Assembly (NCBI GenBank): GCA_046734315.1
Contig: JBKPQY010000046.1
Span: 1-20,853, forward strand
Direction of reading: 5' to 3'
From: DASXRA01 sp046734315
GTDB taxonomy: Bacteria; Actinomycetota; Actinomycetes; Mycobacteriales; Jatrophihabitantaceae
DNA: 20,853 nt
Every line of letters starts with the position of its first letter. The first letter of the stretch is position 1. Below are positions 6,924 to 15,453 of this stretch, piece after piece. The notes under the pieces were generated by a model. The model ran no database searches, was not told where the DNA came from, and saw only the letters and a list, made by a program, of their open reading frames with translations. A program made the position numbers and the translations under genes.

Positions 6924-7586
6924 GTGACCACACGGGGACCCGAGCCGCCGATACGGCGGCCGCGTCCCGCCGCCGAGCAGCAAGGCAGCACGGAGCCGCC
7001 GTTCGAGCCGCGGAGTTGGGGCGGCGCGCTGGCGTTCATGGCGTTCTGCGCGGGCGTGCTGTGGACCGTCGAGATCGCGAATGCCGTGGACGGGTACGGC
7101 CTGAACCGCTTCGGGCTGCGCCCCCGCGAACTCGCCGGGCTGTGGGGCATCCTCACTGCGCCGTTCCTGCACTCCAGTGCATGGCAGCTGCTGTCGAGCA
7201 CCGGTCCGTTCGTGCTGATCGGCTGGGTCGTGCTGCTGTCCGGGATGCGGACCTGGCTGATCGTCACTGCATTGGTGGCGTTTGTGGGCGGGCTCGCGAC
7301 ATGGCTCGTCGCACCGAGCGGGCTGATCATCGGCTCCAGCGGGCTGATCTTCGGGTGGTTGGGCTACCTGCTGTCGCGCGCCTACTTCTCGCGGCGCGTC
7401 GTGTGGATAATCGCCGCGGTGCTGGTCGTGTTCTTCTTCAGCGGGCTGTTCGCCGGGCTGCTGCCCTCGATCAACTCGGAGAGCTCATGGCAGGCGCACG
7501 TGTGCAGCTTCTGCGCCGGCGCCTTCGCCGGATGGCTGCTGCACCCGCGCGGTGCACGAGCCGAAAAACGCGCGTCACTATCCTGA
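6924..7586 (+). CDS. Rhomboid-family intramembrane serine protease
   Basis: This 220-residue multi-span membrane protein is in the position of Rv1337 of M. tuberculosis. Rhomboids cleave transmembrane substrates with a Ser-His dyad. The GSSG motif gives catalytic Ser139 and SWQAHVCSFCAG gives His192. The upstream motif is FLHSSAWQLLSST, where classical rhomboids have HxxxxHLxxN; the Asn position is Ser here, so oxyanion stabilisation may differ. At least six hydrophobic segments lie between residue 33 and the end, with a proline-rich cytoplasmic N-terminus. GTG at 6924 is chosen because TACGCT stands 6 bases before it. murI starts 4 bases after the stop and its promoter lies inside this gene's 3' end. 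Confidence 0.9.
   Translation: MTTRGPEPPIRRPRPAAEQQGSTEPPFEPRSWGGALAFMAFCAGVLWTVEIANAVDGYGLNRFGLRPRELAGLWGILTAPFLHSSAWQLLSSTGPFVLIGWVVLLSGMRTWLIVTALVAFVGGLATWLVAPSGLIIGSSGLIFGWLGYLLSRAYFSRRVVWIIAAVLVVFFFSGLFAGLLPSINSESSWQAHVCSFCAGAFAGWLLHPRGARAEKRASLS
7579..7584 (+). promoter_or_regulatory. -10 element (TATCCT) of murI, leaderless
   Basis: TATCCT lies in the last codons of the rhomboid gene, 6 bases before the murI GTG at 7591. Its last T is the first base of the rhomboid TGA stop. There is no Shine-Dalgarno sequence. Confidence 0.55.
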
Positions 7587-7590
7587 CGGC

Positions 7591-8379
7591 GTGCGTTTAC
7601 CCATTGGCATGGTCGACTCCGGCGTTGGCGGGCTGACCGTCGCCCGCGCTGTGCTCGATCAGCTGCCCCACGAGGCGCTTCACTACGTCGGTGACACGGC
7701 ACACAGCCCGTACGGTCCGCAGCCGATAGCCGCGGTACGCCGGCATGCACTCACCGTGATGGACGAGCTCGTCGCATCCGGCGTCAAGGCGCTCGTCATC
7801 GCCTGCAACGCCGCGAGCGCAGCGTGCCTGCGCGATGCCCGAGAGCGCTACGACATCCCCGTGGTCGAGGTGATCGCACCTGCCGTGCGGCGGGCGGTCA
7901 CGGCCACACGCAACGGTCGAATCGGCGTGATCGGCACGACGGCAACGATCACGAGCGGGGCCTACCAGGACATGTTCGCCGCCGCGCCCGGCGTCGACGT
8001 GGTGACGGCAGCATGTCCACGCTTCGCCGAGTTCGTCGAGCGGGGCGTCACGAGCGGGCGGCAACTGCTCGGCCTTGCCGAGGCCTACCTCGCGCCGCTG
8101 AACGAGGCGGGCGTCGACACACTGGTGCTCGGTTGCACGCACTATCCGATGCTCACCGGCCTGCTGTCGGTGGTGCTGGGCGACGCGGTGACCATGGTGT
8201 CCAGTGCCGAGGAGACCGCGAAGGACGTGTACCGAGTCTTGCTCGAGGGCGGGCTGCTGTGCGCCGACGACAGCGAGCCGCCGCGGCACGTGTTCCGCTC
8301 GACCGGTCCGGCGGAGCCCTTTGTCCGGCTGGGCCGCCGTTTCCTAGGCCCCGAGATCCTGGACGTCGTGGCGGTATGA
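7591..8379 (+). CDS. murI: Glutamate racemase
   Basis: This is a 262-residue cofactor-independent racemase that makes D-glutamate for peptidoglycan in the cytoplasm. The two catalytic cysteines are present: Cys72 in IACNAASAAC and Cys182 in LGCTHYPML. The N-terminal GMVDSGVGGLTVARAV motif and the YVGDTAHSPYG loop are also there. Start choice: the GTG at 7591 gives a normal N-terminus (VRLPIGMVDSG) and stands 6 bases after TATCCT; upstream starts would lie inside the rhomboid gene. Its stop overlaps the next gene's ATG (ATGA at 8376-8379), so the two are translationally coupled, as in mycobacteria. Confidence 0.97.
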   Translation: MRLPIGMVDSGVGGLTVARAVLDQLPHEALHYVGDTAHSPYGPQPIAAVRRHALTVMDELVASGVKALVIACNAASAACLRDARERYDIPVVEVIAPAVRRAVTATRNGRIGVIGTTATITSGAYQDMFAAAPGVDVVTAACPRFAEFVERGVTSGRQLLGLAEAYLAPLNEAGVDTLVLGCTHYPMLTGLLSVVLGDAVTMVSSAEETAKDVYRVLLEGGLLCADDSEPPRHVFRSTGPAEPFVRLGRRFLGPEILDVVAV

Positions 8380-9119
8380 AGCTCACCGTTCTCGGCTGCT
8401 CGGGCTCGCTGCCCGGCCCCGACTCGCCCGCATCCGGTTACCTCGTCGAAGAGGACGGATACCGGCTCATACTCGACCTGGGCCATGGCGCGCTCGGCAC
8501 ACTGCAGCGGCATGTCGCACCGCACGACGTGGACGCGATCGTGCTGTCGCATCTGCACGGCGATCACTGCATCGACCTCACCGCTTATGTGAACGCGCTG
8601 CGCTACGGCCCGCACCGGCGCGACGGGCGCATCCCGGTCATCGGGCCGTCGGGTACACGCGACCGGATCGAGACCGCCTACGACCCGCTCGCCCGCAAGC
8701 TGGGGCTGCATGAACTGTTCGAGTTCTCCACGCCGCGAAGCGGCGAACTCGGGCCATTCGCGGTGTCGGTCACGAGCGTGAACCACCCCGTGCCCGCCTA
8801 CGCGATCAGCCTGAGCGTCGGCGACCGCCGGCTCGTCTACTCCGGCGACACCGGCGAGAGCGACGCACTCGTGTCGCTGGCGCACGGCGCCGACTTGCTG
8901 CTCTGCGAGGCGACCTTCGGCCCGGACGACATGTACGTGCCGGACCTGCACCTGACTGCCAAGCAGGCGGGCGAGCACGCTGCCCGGGCCGGCGTCGACC
9001 GGCTGATAGTCACTCACGTGCCGCCCTGGAACTCCCGTGACGTCGCCGTCACGGAAGCGGCAGCGGCATTCTCCGGGTTGGTCGAGGCCGCTCAGCCCGG
9101 CGGCGTGTATTGGATCTGA
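8376..9119 (+). CDS. Metallo-beta-lactamase-fold phosphodiesterase (Rv1339-type)
   Basis: This 247-residue MBL-fold hydrolase has the metal motif HLHGDH at residues 59-64, further ligands at NHPVPAYA, the Asp in YSGDTGES, and the late His in LIVTHVPPW. The position directly after murI and before rph (with an insertion here) is that of M. tuberculosis Rv1339, reported as an atypical class II cAMP phosphodiesterase. RNase Z-like enzymes share the fold, so the substrate assignment rests on synteny. It overlaps murI by 4 bases. A GC-rich spacer with hairpins follows its stop. Confidence 0.9.
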   Translation: MKLTVLGCSGSLPGPDSPASGYLVEEDGYRLILDLGHGALGTLQRHVAPHDVDAIVLSHLHGDHCIDLTAYVNALRYGPHRRDGRIPVIGPSGTRDRIETAYDPLARKLGLHELFEFSTPRSGELGPFAVSVTSVNHPVPAYAISLSVGDRRLVYSGDTGESDALVSLAHGADLLLCEATFGPDDMYVPDLHLTAKQAGEHAARAGVDRLIVTHVPPWNSRDVAVTEAAAAFSGLVEAAQPGGVYWI

Positions 9120-9184
9120 TCGATCTATCCGCGGGCTTCGGCTCTGCGGGTGCGCCGCTCGCTCCGCTCGGGCGCGACCCTCGA

Positions 9185-9226
9185 GCCGAGCCTCACTGCG
9201 CTCGGCCCGCGTAGCGGCCCGCGGGC
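9185..9226. terminator. Hairpins in the MBL / yjbQ convergent spacer
   Basis: GCCGAGC (9185-9191) pairs with GCTCGGC (9200-9206) across 8 bases, and GCCCGCGGGC (9217-9226) is a perfect 10-base palindrome. They lie between convergent stops at 9119 and 9254. There is no T-run, so termination is plausible but unproven. Confidence 0.4.
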
Positions 9227-9248
9227 TCTTCGCGCGAGCGCTCATCGC
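9222..9248. repeat. 27-bp intergenic repeat, copy 2
   Basis: This matches 1379-1405 at 26 of 27 bases in the same orientation. It ends 5 bases before the stop codon of the yjbQ-like gene. Confidence 0.8.
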
Positions 9249-9253
9249 GCCGC

Positions 9254-9658
9254 TCAGCCGGGTAGGAACGTGAGCCGGACGGTGCGCTCGGCGTTGTCCA
9301 CGTTCGTGTCCACGAGGCAGATCGACTGCCAGGTGCCCAGCTGGAGGTGTCCGCCCAGCACCGGCACCACGATCGACGGCGCAATGAAGGCGGGCAGTAC
9401 GTGGTCGCGACCGTGGCCGGGCGAACCGTGCCGGTGCCGCCACCGGTCGTCGGGCGGCAGCAGCTCGTCCAGAGCGGTGATCAGATCGGCGTCACTGCCC
9501 GCGCCGGTCTCGATGATCGCGACGCCGGCGGTGGCGTGCGGCACGAACACGTTGAGCAGCCCGTCTCCCTGATCGCGGGCGAACGCCGCGCAGGCATCGG
9601 TCAGGTCGTGGACGCGGGGCCGCCCGCCGGTGTGCACGCGGATCGTCTCGCTGCGCAT
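9254..9658 (-). CDS. YjbQ / UPF0047 family protein
   Basis: This 134-residue protein has the full UPF0047 signature: VFVPHATAGVAIIETGAGSD (His41, Glu50, Asp56), LPPDDRWRHRHGSPGHGRDHV (residues 67-87) and the terminal QSICLVDTNVDNAERTVRLTFLPG. YjbQ of E. coli has been linked to secondary thiamine-phosphate synthase activity; the physiological role is unsettled. The family forms trimers with a conserved His-rich site. The ATG at 9658 lies 7 bases after TACTGT on the minus strand with no Shine-Dalgarno sequence, a leaderless pattern. Its start codon is only 18 bases from that of the divergent SARP regulator. Confidence 0.93.
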   Translation of the reverse strand: MRSETIRVHTGGRPRVHDLTDACAAFARDQGDGLLNVFVPHATAGVAIIETGAGSDADLITALDELLPPDDRWRHRHGSPGHGRDHVLPAFIAPSIVVPVLGGHLQLGTWQSICLVDTNVDNAERTVRLTFLPG

Positions 9659-9676
9659 GTCTGGGACAGTAGACGC
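9659..9676. promoter_or_regulatory. 18-bp divergent control region with overlapping -10 elements
   Basis: The 18 bases between the two start codons hold ACAGTA (9666-9671). Read on the minus strand it is TACTGT, 7 bases from the yjbQ-like ATG. On the plus strand GACAGT (9665-9670) stands 6 bases from the SARP GTG. The two candidate -10 hexamers overlap by five bases. The minus-strand one is a full TANNNT; the plus-strand one has G at the first position. Confidence 0.45.
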
Positions 9677-12600
9677 GTGGACATCGCGATCCTCGGCCCG
9701 CTGGAAGTGCGCGGGGGCGACGCCGTCGTCGACGTCGCCGGCTCACGGCTGCGTGGGCTGCTGATCCGCCTGGCGCTTTCGGCCGGTCGTCCGGTGAGCG
9801 CGGCGGCGTTGGTCGACGCGGTTTGGGGGGAGCAGCCTCCGGCGGACGCAGCCAATGCGCTGCAATCGTTGGTGTCCCGGCTGCGCCGGACGCTGGGCGA
9901 CGCCGCGACCGTCGGCCAATCGCCGGTAGGCTACCGCCTGGCGATCGAGCCGCAGGACGTCGACGCGACGCGGTTCGAGCAGCTCGCCCGAGCCGGTGCC
10001 ACCGCGTTGCGTGTAGGTGAGCAGAGCAAAGCTGCCGGGACGTTGCGCGAAGCGCTTGCCCTCTGGCGTGGCCCGGCGCTCGCCGACGTGCAGGACGCGC
10101 CGTTCGCCGCGGCGACGATCACCCGGTTGGAACGCCTGCGGCTCACCGCGACCCAGGACCGCATCGACGCCGACATCGCGCTGGGCCGCGCCGCCGACCT
10201 CCTCGCCGAGCTCGACGCGCTGTGCCAGCAGCACCCGCTCGATGAGCGGCTGGCCGGCCAGCGCATGGCCGCGCTGGCCGCGGTGGGCCGGCAGGCCGAT
10301 GCGCTGGCCGGCTACGAGCGCATCCGGGCGCAGCTTGCCGACGAACTCGGCATCGATCCCGGGCGCGAGCTTTCGGCCAGCCACCTCGCCGTGCTGCGCG
10401 GCGAGTATGCGGCGACGGCGTCCGCCGCAACGCCCCGCACCAACCTGCGCGCTCAGCTCACCAGCTTCGTCGGCCGCGACGAGGAGGTCGCGCGTATCAC
10501 CAAGCTGCTCGACGAGAGCAGGCTGGTCACCCTGGTGGGCCCGGGCGGCGCCGGCAAAACCAGGCTCGCGATCGAGGCCGGCTCGACACTGGTCGACGAC
10601 GTGCCCGACGGCATCTGGTTCGTCGAACTGGCTTCGGTCACCGATGCGGCAGACGTTCCGCAAACCGTGCTGGGCTCGCTGGGACTGCGCGAATCACACC
10701 TGATCGACCAACCCACGAAGCTGAGCCCTCGCGACGCAACCTCGCGGCTACTCGAGGCCTTGTCCGACAAGCAGATTGTCGTGGTCCTCGACAACTGCGA
10801 GCACCTTGTCGACGCCACCGCGCAGCTGGTCGACCAGCTGCTGGCACAGTCCCCACAGCTGCGCGTGCTGACGACCACCCGCGAGCCGCTGGGCATCTTC
10901 GGTGAGTCGCTGGTGGTCGTGGCACCCCTCGGGCAGCCCGCCCCCGACGCGGCCCCCGAGGACGCCTTCGCCTATCCATCGGTGCGCCTGTTCGCTGATC
11001 GCGCCGCGGCGGTGCGGCCCGACTTCGTGATCGACGCGGCCAACGTGCACTCTGTCGTCCAGATCGTGCGACGCCTGGACGGCCTGCCACTGGCGATCGA
11101 ACTCGCCGCGGCCCGTACCCGGGCCCTTTCGGTGGACGAGATCGCAGCACGCCTCTCGGATCGATTCCGGCTGCTCACGGGCGGCAGCCGCACAGCGCTA
11201 CCCCGGCATCGGACGCTGCGCGCGGTCGTCGCGTGGAGCTGGGATCTGCTCAGCGACGCCGAGCGCACCCTTGTCGAGCGGCTTGCGGTCTTTCCGGCCG
11301 GTGCCACCCCTGACAGCGCCGAGGCGGTCTGCAGCGACGCAGAAGTCCTGGACCTGCTGACGTCCCTGGTCGACAAGTCCCTGCTCCAGCCGTCCGATCG
11401 CCGATACCGGATGCTCGAGACGATCCGCGAGTACGGGCAGGAGCGGCTGGCCGAGCGTGGCGAGCTGGAGGCCGTCCGCGACGTGCACGCCGGCTACTTC
11501 GCCGATCTGCTGCGCGAGGCCGAGCCGCACCTGCGCCGGCGCGAGCAGCTCGTGTGGATGACGCGGCTCAACGCCGAACGCGACAATATCCTCGCCGCGA
11601 TCCGTCACCTCGGCGAGCGCGGCGACGCCCAGGCCGCGCTCGAGATGGCCTGCCACATGGGGTGGTATTGGTCGCTCCTAGGCAGTCACGCCGAGGCGCT
11701 GACCTGGGTCAACTTCGCGCTGGACGTCCCCGGCGAGGCGACCGAGGAGATCCGCGCACTGGCCGAGACGATCCGAGTGATGAACTCTGCATCGTCACCG
11801 AGCGCAATGATCTCCGACGATGTGGCAGCAGGTCTCGCGCGAGTCACCGAACTGGACGCCCGGCTGGCTCGACTCGACGCCGACAAGGTGCCGCTGCTCG
11901 CCCTGATGCGCCCGGTGATCGCGATGTTCGCCAACGACTTCGCGCGCGCGGAGCGGCTCGCCGAGGAGGGACTCGGGCACCCCGATCCGTGGCTGGCGGC
12001 GGCGCTGCGCTCGTTCCGGGCCGCGATGGCCGAGAACGACGGCGATGTCGACAGGATGCGGGTCGAGACCGAGCGCGCCGTCGCAGAGTTCCGCACGCTC
12101 GGCGAACGGTGGGGGCTGGCCAACACCCTTCAGATGCTCGGCATGCTCGAGTCGATGGAGGGCGACCTCGACGGCGCGATCGCGACCTTCGACGAGGCGC
12201 TGGCGCTGGTTCGCGAGATGGGCGCTCGCGAGGACCAGGCGCTGATGGAAGTGCGGCTGGCCGGCTTGTGGATCCGGAAGGGTGACCTGGACACTGCGCG
12301 GGAGCACGTCCGGCGCGCCCAGGAGCTGAGCGAGGCAACCGGCTCGACGATGGAGGCGCTGTTCGCGAGCTCCGTGCTGGCCGAATGCGCCCGGTTCGCC
12401 GGCGACATGGCCGAGGCGCGCCGGATCGTGGACGAGGCCACCGGCCGGCTTTCGCAGATCCCGGTGACGCATCCCATCATGGGCCACGCGCGGGCGCTGA
12501 TGCTCTCGATCGCCGGCAAGCAGGACCTCGCCGACGGCGACGCGGACCGGGCGCGCGATCGCCTGCAGTCGGCCTACGAGGCGGCGCTGGGTACGAGGGA

Positions 12601-12856
12601 CATGCCGATCCTGGCTGCGGTCGGCGTCGCCGTGGCTGACCTCGCCGCGGCCGATGGCCGTGCGGTGGACGCCGCGCAGGCGCTCGGCGCGGCGGCGCGG
12701 CTGCGTGGCGCAGCCGACCTGACCGACCTTGACATCCGGCGCATCACGGCCGCTCTGCGCACCGCGCTCGGCCGCGCGTTCGACGAGGCGTACGCCGCCG
12801 GGCGTGCCCTCGACCGCGACGCGGCTATAGCGCGGCTGAATCCAGCCGCGCTATAG
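9677..12856 (+). CDS. SARP/AfsR-type regulator: wHTH-BTAD-NB-ARC-TPR
   Basis: This is a 1059-residue transcriptional regulator. Residues 1 to about 95 are an OmpR-like winged helix (MDIAILGPLEVRGG... LVDAVWGEQPP... LQSLVSRLRRTLGD) and about 96-245 are the BTAD domain (DATRFEQLARAG, ALALWRGPALADV, LAGYERIRAQLADELGIDPG). NFVGR-like SFVGRDEE opens the NB-ARC ATPase. Its Walker A GPGGAGKT is at 288-295, the Walker B-like VVVLDNCEHL is near 366-375, and the GLPLAIELAAAR motif is near 468. The C-terminal half is helical repeats of TPR type. Family members activate secondary-metabolite or stress genes in response to ATP or phosphorylation. Start at 9677 fits the canonical MDIxxLGPLEV opening; there is no good Shine-Dalgarno sequence. 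Its stop lies inside a strong hairpin. Targets are unknown; the divergent yjbQ-like gene and convergent ABC genes are candidates. Confidence 0.93.
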   Translation: MDIAILGPLEVRGGDAVVDVAGSRLRGLLIRLALSAGRPVSAAALVDAVWGEQPPADAANALQSLVSRLRRTLGDAATVGQSPVGYRLAIEPQDVDATRFEQLARAGATALRVGEQSKAAGTLREALALWRGPALADVQDAPFAAATITRLERLRLTATQDRIDADIALGRAADLLAELDALCQQHPLDERLAGQRMAALAAVGRQADALAGYERIRAQLADELGIDPGRELSASHLAVLRGEYAATASAATPRTNLRAQLTSFVGRDEEVARITKLLDESRLVTLVGPGGAGKTRLAIEAGSTLVDDVPDGIWFVELASVTDAADVPQTVLGSLGLRESHLIDQPTKLSPRDATSRLLEALSDKQIVVVLDNCEHLVDATAQLVDQLLAQSPQLRVLTTTREPLGIFGESLVVVAPLGQPAPDAAPEDAFAYPSVRLFADRAAAVRPDFVIDAANVHSVVQIVRRLDGLPLAIELAAARTRALSVDEIAARLSDRFRLLTGGSRTALPRHRTLRAVVAWSWDLLSDAERTLVERLAVFPAGATPDSAEAVCSDAEVLDLLTSLVDKSLLQPSDRRYRMLETIREYGQERLAERGELEAVRDVHAGYFADLLREAEPHLRRREQLVWMTRLNAERDNILAAIRHLGERGDAQAALEMACHMGWYWSLLGSHAEALTWVNFALDVPGEATEEIRALAETIRVMNSASSPSAMISDDVAAGLARVTELDARLARLDADKVPLLALMRPVIAMFANDFARAERLAEEGLGHPDPWLAAALRSFRAAMAENDGDVDRMRVETERAVAEFRTLGERWGLANTLQMLGMLESMEGDLDGAIATFDEALALVREMGAREDQALMEVRLAGLWIRKGDLDTAREHVRRAQELSEATGSTMEALFASSVLAECARFAGDMAEARRIVDEATGRLSQIPVTHPIMGHARALMLSIAGKQDLADGDADRARDRLQSAYEAALGTRDMPILAAVGVAVADLAAADGRAVDAAQALGAAARLRGAADLTDLDIRRITAALRTALGRAFDEAYAAGRALDRDAAIARLNPAAL

Positions 12857-12857
12857 C
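12824..12857. terminator. Perfect 15-bp stem-loop at the SARP/ABC convergent ends
   Basis: GCTATAGCGCGGCTG (12824-12838) and its exact reverse complement (12843-12857) flank the loop AATC. The regulator's TAG stop (12854-12856) is inside the right arm, so the hairpin also codes the last residues. The ABC permease stop is 14 bases beyond, on the other strand. Symmetry lets it serve both strands; there is no long T-run. Confidence 0.75.
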
Positions 12858-12870
12858 GACGCTCCGGACG

Positions 12871-13695
12871 TCAGGCGCGGCGGCGGTACGCCCGCAGCGC
12901 CAGCGGTACGAACACCATCAGCAGGATGGCCACCCACAAGAGCGTCCAGCCGACGTGCGAGGCGGCCGGACCGCCGACGGTCAGCCCCCGCACGGCGCCC
13001 GCCAGCTGGCTCATCGGGTTCACGTGCACGAACGACTGCAGCCACCCGGGCATGGTCGAGGGATTGACGTAGACGTTGGAGCCGAATGCCAGCGGGAAGA
13101 TCAGCAGGAACATGATCCCCTGCACCGCCCCCGATGTGCGCGCCACCATGCCGACGAATACCGAGATCCAGCAGAAGCTCAGCGCGAACCCGATCGAGAG
13201 CGCGACCGCGGCGACTGCCGGCAGCAGGCCGGTCTCCACCCGGAAGCCCAGCACGTAGCCGAACCCGAGGTAGATCACGCACAGCGTCAGGTAGCGAAAG
13301 AAGTCCGCCAGTACCGCGCCGACCAGCGGCGCTGATCGGGCGATCGGCAGCGACCGGAATCGGTCGAAGACACCCTTCTCGATGTCCGCGTTGAGGTTCT
13401 GGCCCAGAGCGACGCTGCCCATGGCGATGCCCTGCGCGAGCAGGCCGGGTAGCAGGAACTGCAGGTAGTCGTGCCGTGATCCGCCGCCCAGCGCGCCGCC
13501 GAACACGTACACGAACAGCAGCAGGAAGACGATCGGCTGGATCGTGACGTCGATCAGCTGCTCCGGGGTGCGCCGTGTCTTGATCAGGTTGCGTCTGGCC
13601 AGCGCGAACGCGTGGCGCACTGTGCGCATCCGACTCGCCGCGGCGGGACGCACCGCCCTGGTCGTTGTCGTCGGGGCGCTGAGCGTTGCGGTCAT
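12871..13695 (-). CDS. ABC-2 type transport permease (DrrB-like)
   Basis: This 274-residue ABC-2 permease has about six membrane segments after a roughly 40-residue cytoplasmic N-terminus. Family marks are LARRNLIKTRRTPEQLIDVTIQPIVFLLLFVYVFGG, the conserved NADIEKGVFDRFRSLPIARSAPLVGAVLADF, and NPSTMPGWLQSFVHVNPMSQLAGAVRGL near the C-terminus. It resembles the daunorubicin/oleandomycin (DrrB-type) export group. The ATG at 13695 overlaps the ATPase stop (ATGA, 13695-13692), so translation is coupled. It converges on the SARP gene across a strong hairpin. The cargo is unknown. Confidence 0.93.
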   Translation of the reverse strand: MTATLSAPTTTTRAVRPAAASRMRTVRHAFALARRNLIKTRRTPEQLIDVTIQPIVFLLLFVYVFGGALGGGSRHDYLQFLLPGLLAQGIAMGSVALGQNLNADIEKGVFDRFRSLPIARSAPLVGAVLADFFRYLTLCVIYLGFGYVLGFRVETGLLPAVAAVALSIGFALSFCWISVFVGMVARTSGAVQGIMFLLIFPLAFGSNVYVNPSTMPGWLQSFVHVNPMSQLAGAVRGLTVGGPAASHVGWTLLWVAILLMVFVPLALRAYRRRA

Positions 13696-14645
13696 GCTGC
13701 AGCCTCCTCGGTGTCGGTGTGCCGACCGGTCAGGGTGAAGAACACCTCGTCCAGGCTGGGAAGGTGCAGGGACAGTTCGGTGACCGCGATCCCGGCGGCA
13801 CCGAGGCGCTGCACAGCCACGGCCAGCGCGGCGTCGCCCTCGACGGGAACGCTGAGCACGCCGCGTCCCGGCGACTCGGGCGGCGCGTCCGCGATGAAAC
13901 CGAGGATCGCGCGCACCTCCTCGAGGCGGGACGCGTCGGCAGGCTTCACCTCGAGGCGCTGGCCGCCGACGATCCGCTTGAGGCCGTCCGGCGTGTCGTG
14001 CGCGATGACGCTGCCGTGGTCGATCACGGTGATCTCGTCGGCCAGCGCGTCCGCCTCCTCGAGGTACTGCGTGGTGAGCAGCACCGTCGAGCCCTCCGTG
14101 ACGAGGCTGCGTACCACGTCCCACATGTCCTCGCGCTTGGCGGGGTCGAGACCGGTGGTCGGCTCGTCGAGGAAGATCACCGAGGGGCGACCGACGAGGG
14201 AGGCGGCGAGGTCCAGGCGGCGCCGCATCCCGCCGGAGTACGTCTTGGCCGTCCGGCCGGCGGCATCGGCCAGGTCGAACCACTCGAGCAATTCGCGGGC
14301 CCGGGCCCGTGCCGCGCTCGGTGGCAGGTCGAGCAGCTGGGCGATGAGCACCAGGTTCTGCATGCCGGTGAGGTCTTCGTCCACCGACGCGTACTGGCCG
14401 GTGAGGCCGATGTTCCGGCGCACCCGCTGCGGCTCGCCGGCCACGTCGTAGCCGGCCACACGCGCCGTGCCCGCGTCCGCGCGAAGCAGCGTCGCGAGGA
14501 TCCGGACGGCCGTGGTCTTGCCGGCACCGTTCGGTCCCAGTACGCCCAGCACGGTGCCCTCCCGCGCGGCGAGGTCGATCCCGGCCAGGGCTTGCGTGTT
14601 GCCGAAGCGCTTCGTGAGCCCTTCGGCTTCGATGGCGTATGTCAT
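13692..14645 (-). CDS. ABC transporter ATP-binding protein (DrrA-like, DUF4162)
   Basis: This is a 317-residue ATPase that pairs with the downstream permease as a drug- or lipid-type exporter. Visible motifs are Walker A GPNGAGKTT, the signature YSGGMRRRLDLAASL, Walker B VIFLDEPTTGLD and the H-loop region LLTTQYLEEADALAD. The C-terminal about 90 residues match the DUF4162 accessory domain of DrrA-type ATPases (LHLPSLDEVFFTLTGRHTD). ATG at 14645 gives the usual MTYAIEAEGLTKRFG opening; a longer in-frame start at 14696 would add 17 atypical residues. There is no clear Shine-Dalgarno sequence; CAACGT six bases upstream may be a weak leaderless -10. It is divergent from rph, with 85 bases between starts. 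Confidence 0.94.
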   Translation of the reverse strand: MTYAIEAEGLTKRFGNTQALAGIDLAAREGTVLGVLGPNGAGKTTAVRILATLLRADAGTARVAGYDVAGEPQRVRRNIGLTGQYASVDEDLTGMQNLVLIAQLLDLPPSAARARARELLEWFDLADAAGRTAKTYSGGMRRRLDLAASLVGRPSVIFLDEPTTGLDPAKREDMWDVVRSLVTEGSTVLLTTQYLEEADALADEITVIDHGSVIAHDTPDGLKRIVGGQRLEVKPADASRLEEVRAILGFIADAPPESPGRGVLSVPVEGDAALAVAVQRLGAAGIAVTELSLHLPSLDEVFFTLTGRHTDTEEAAA

Positions 14646-14717
14646 GCCGTCACGTTGAGCCGCTGCGCTGGCAGGGCACGCACACCACGCTGGCACGGCG
14701 CTGACAGGGCCGATCGC

Positions 14718-14723
14718 TACGCT
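14718..14723 (+). promoter_or_regulatory. -10 element (TACGCT) of rph, leaderless
   Basis: TACGCT is followed by 7 bases and the rph ATG at 14731, with no Shine-Dalgarno sequence. The same hexamer precedes the rhomboid gene. Confidence 0.55.
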
Positions 14724-14730
14724 CGGCGCT

Positions 14731-15449
<719 letters not shown>

Positions 15450-15453
<4 letters not shown>

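Noticed and set aside
8142..9443. 433-codon minus-strand open frame across the MBL gene
   Set aside because: It is antisense to a gene with intact metal motifs; composition is shadow-like.
9347..9676. N-terminal extension of the SARP regulator frame
   Set aside because: It lies antisense to the yjbQ-like gene. The canonical SARP opening MDIAILGPLEV starts at 9677.
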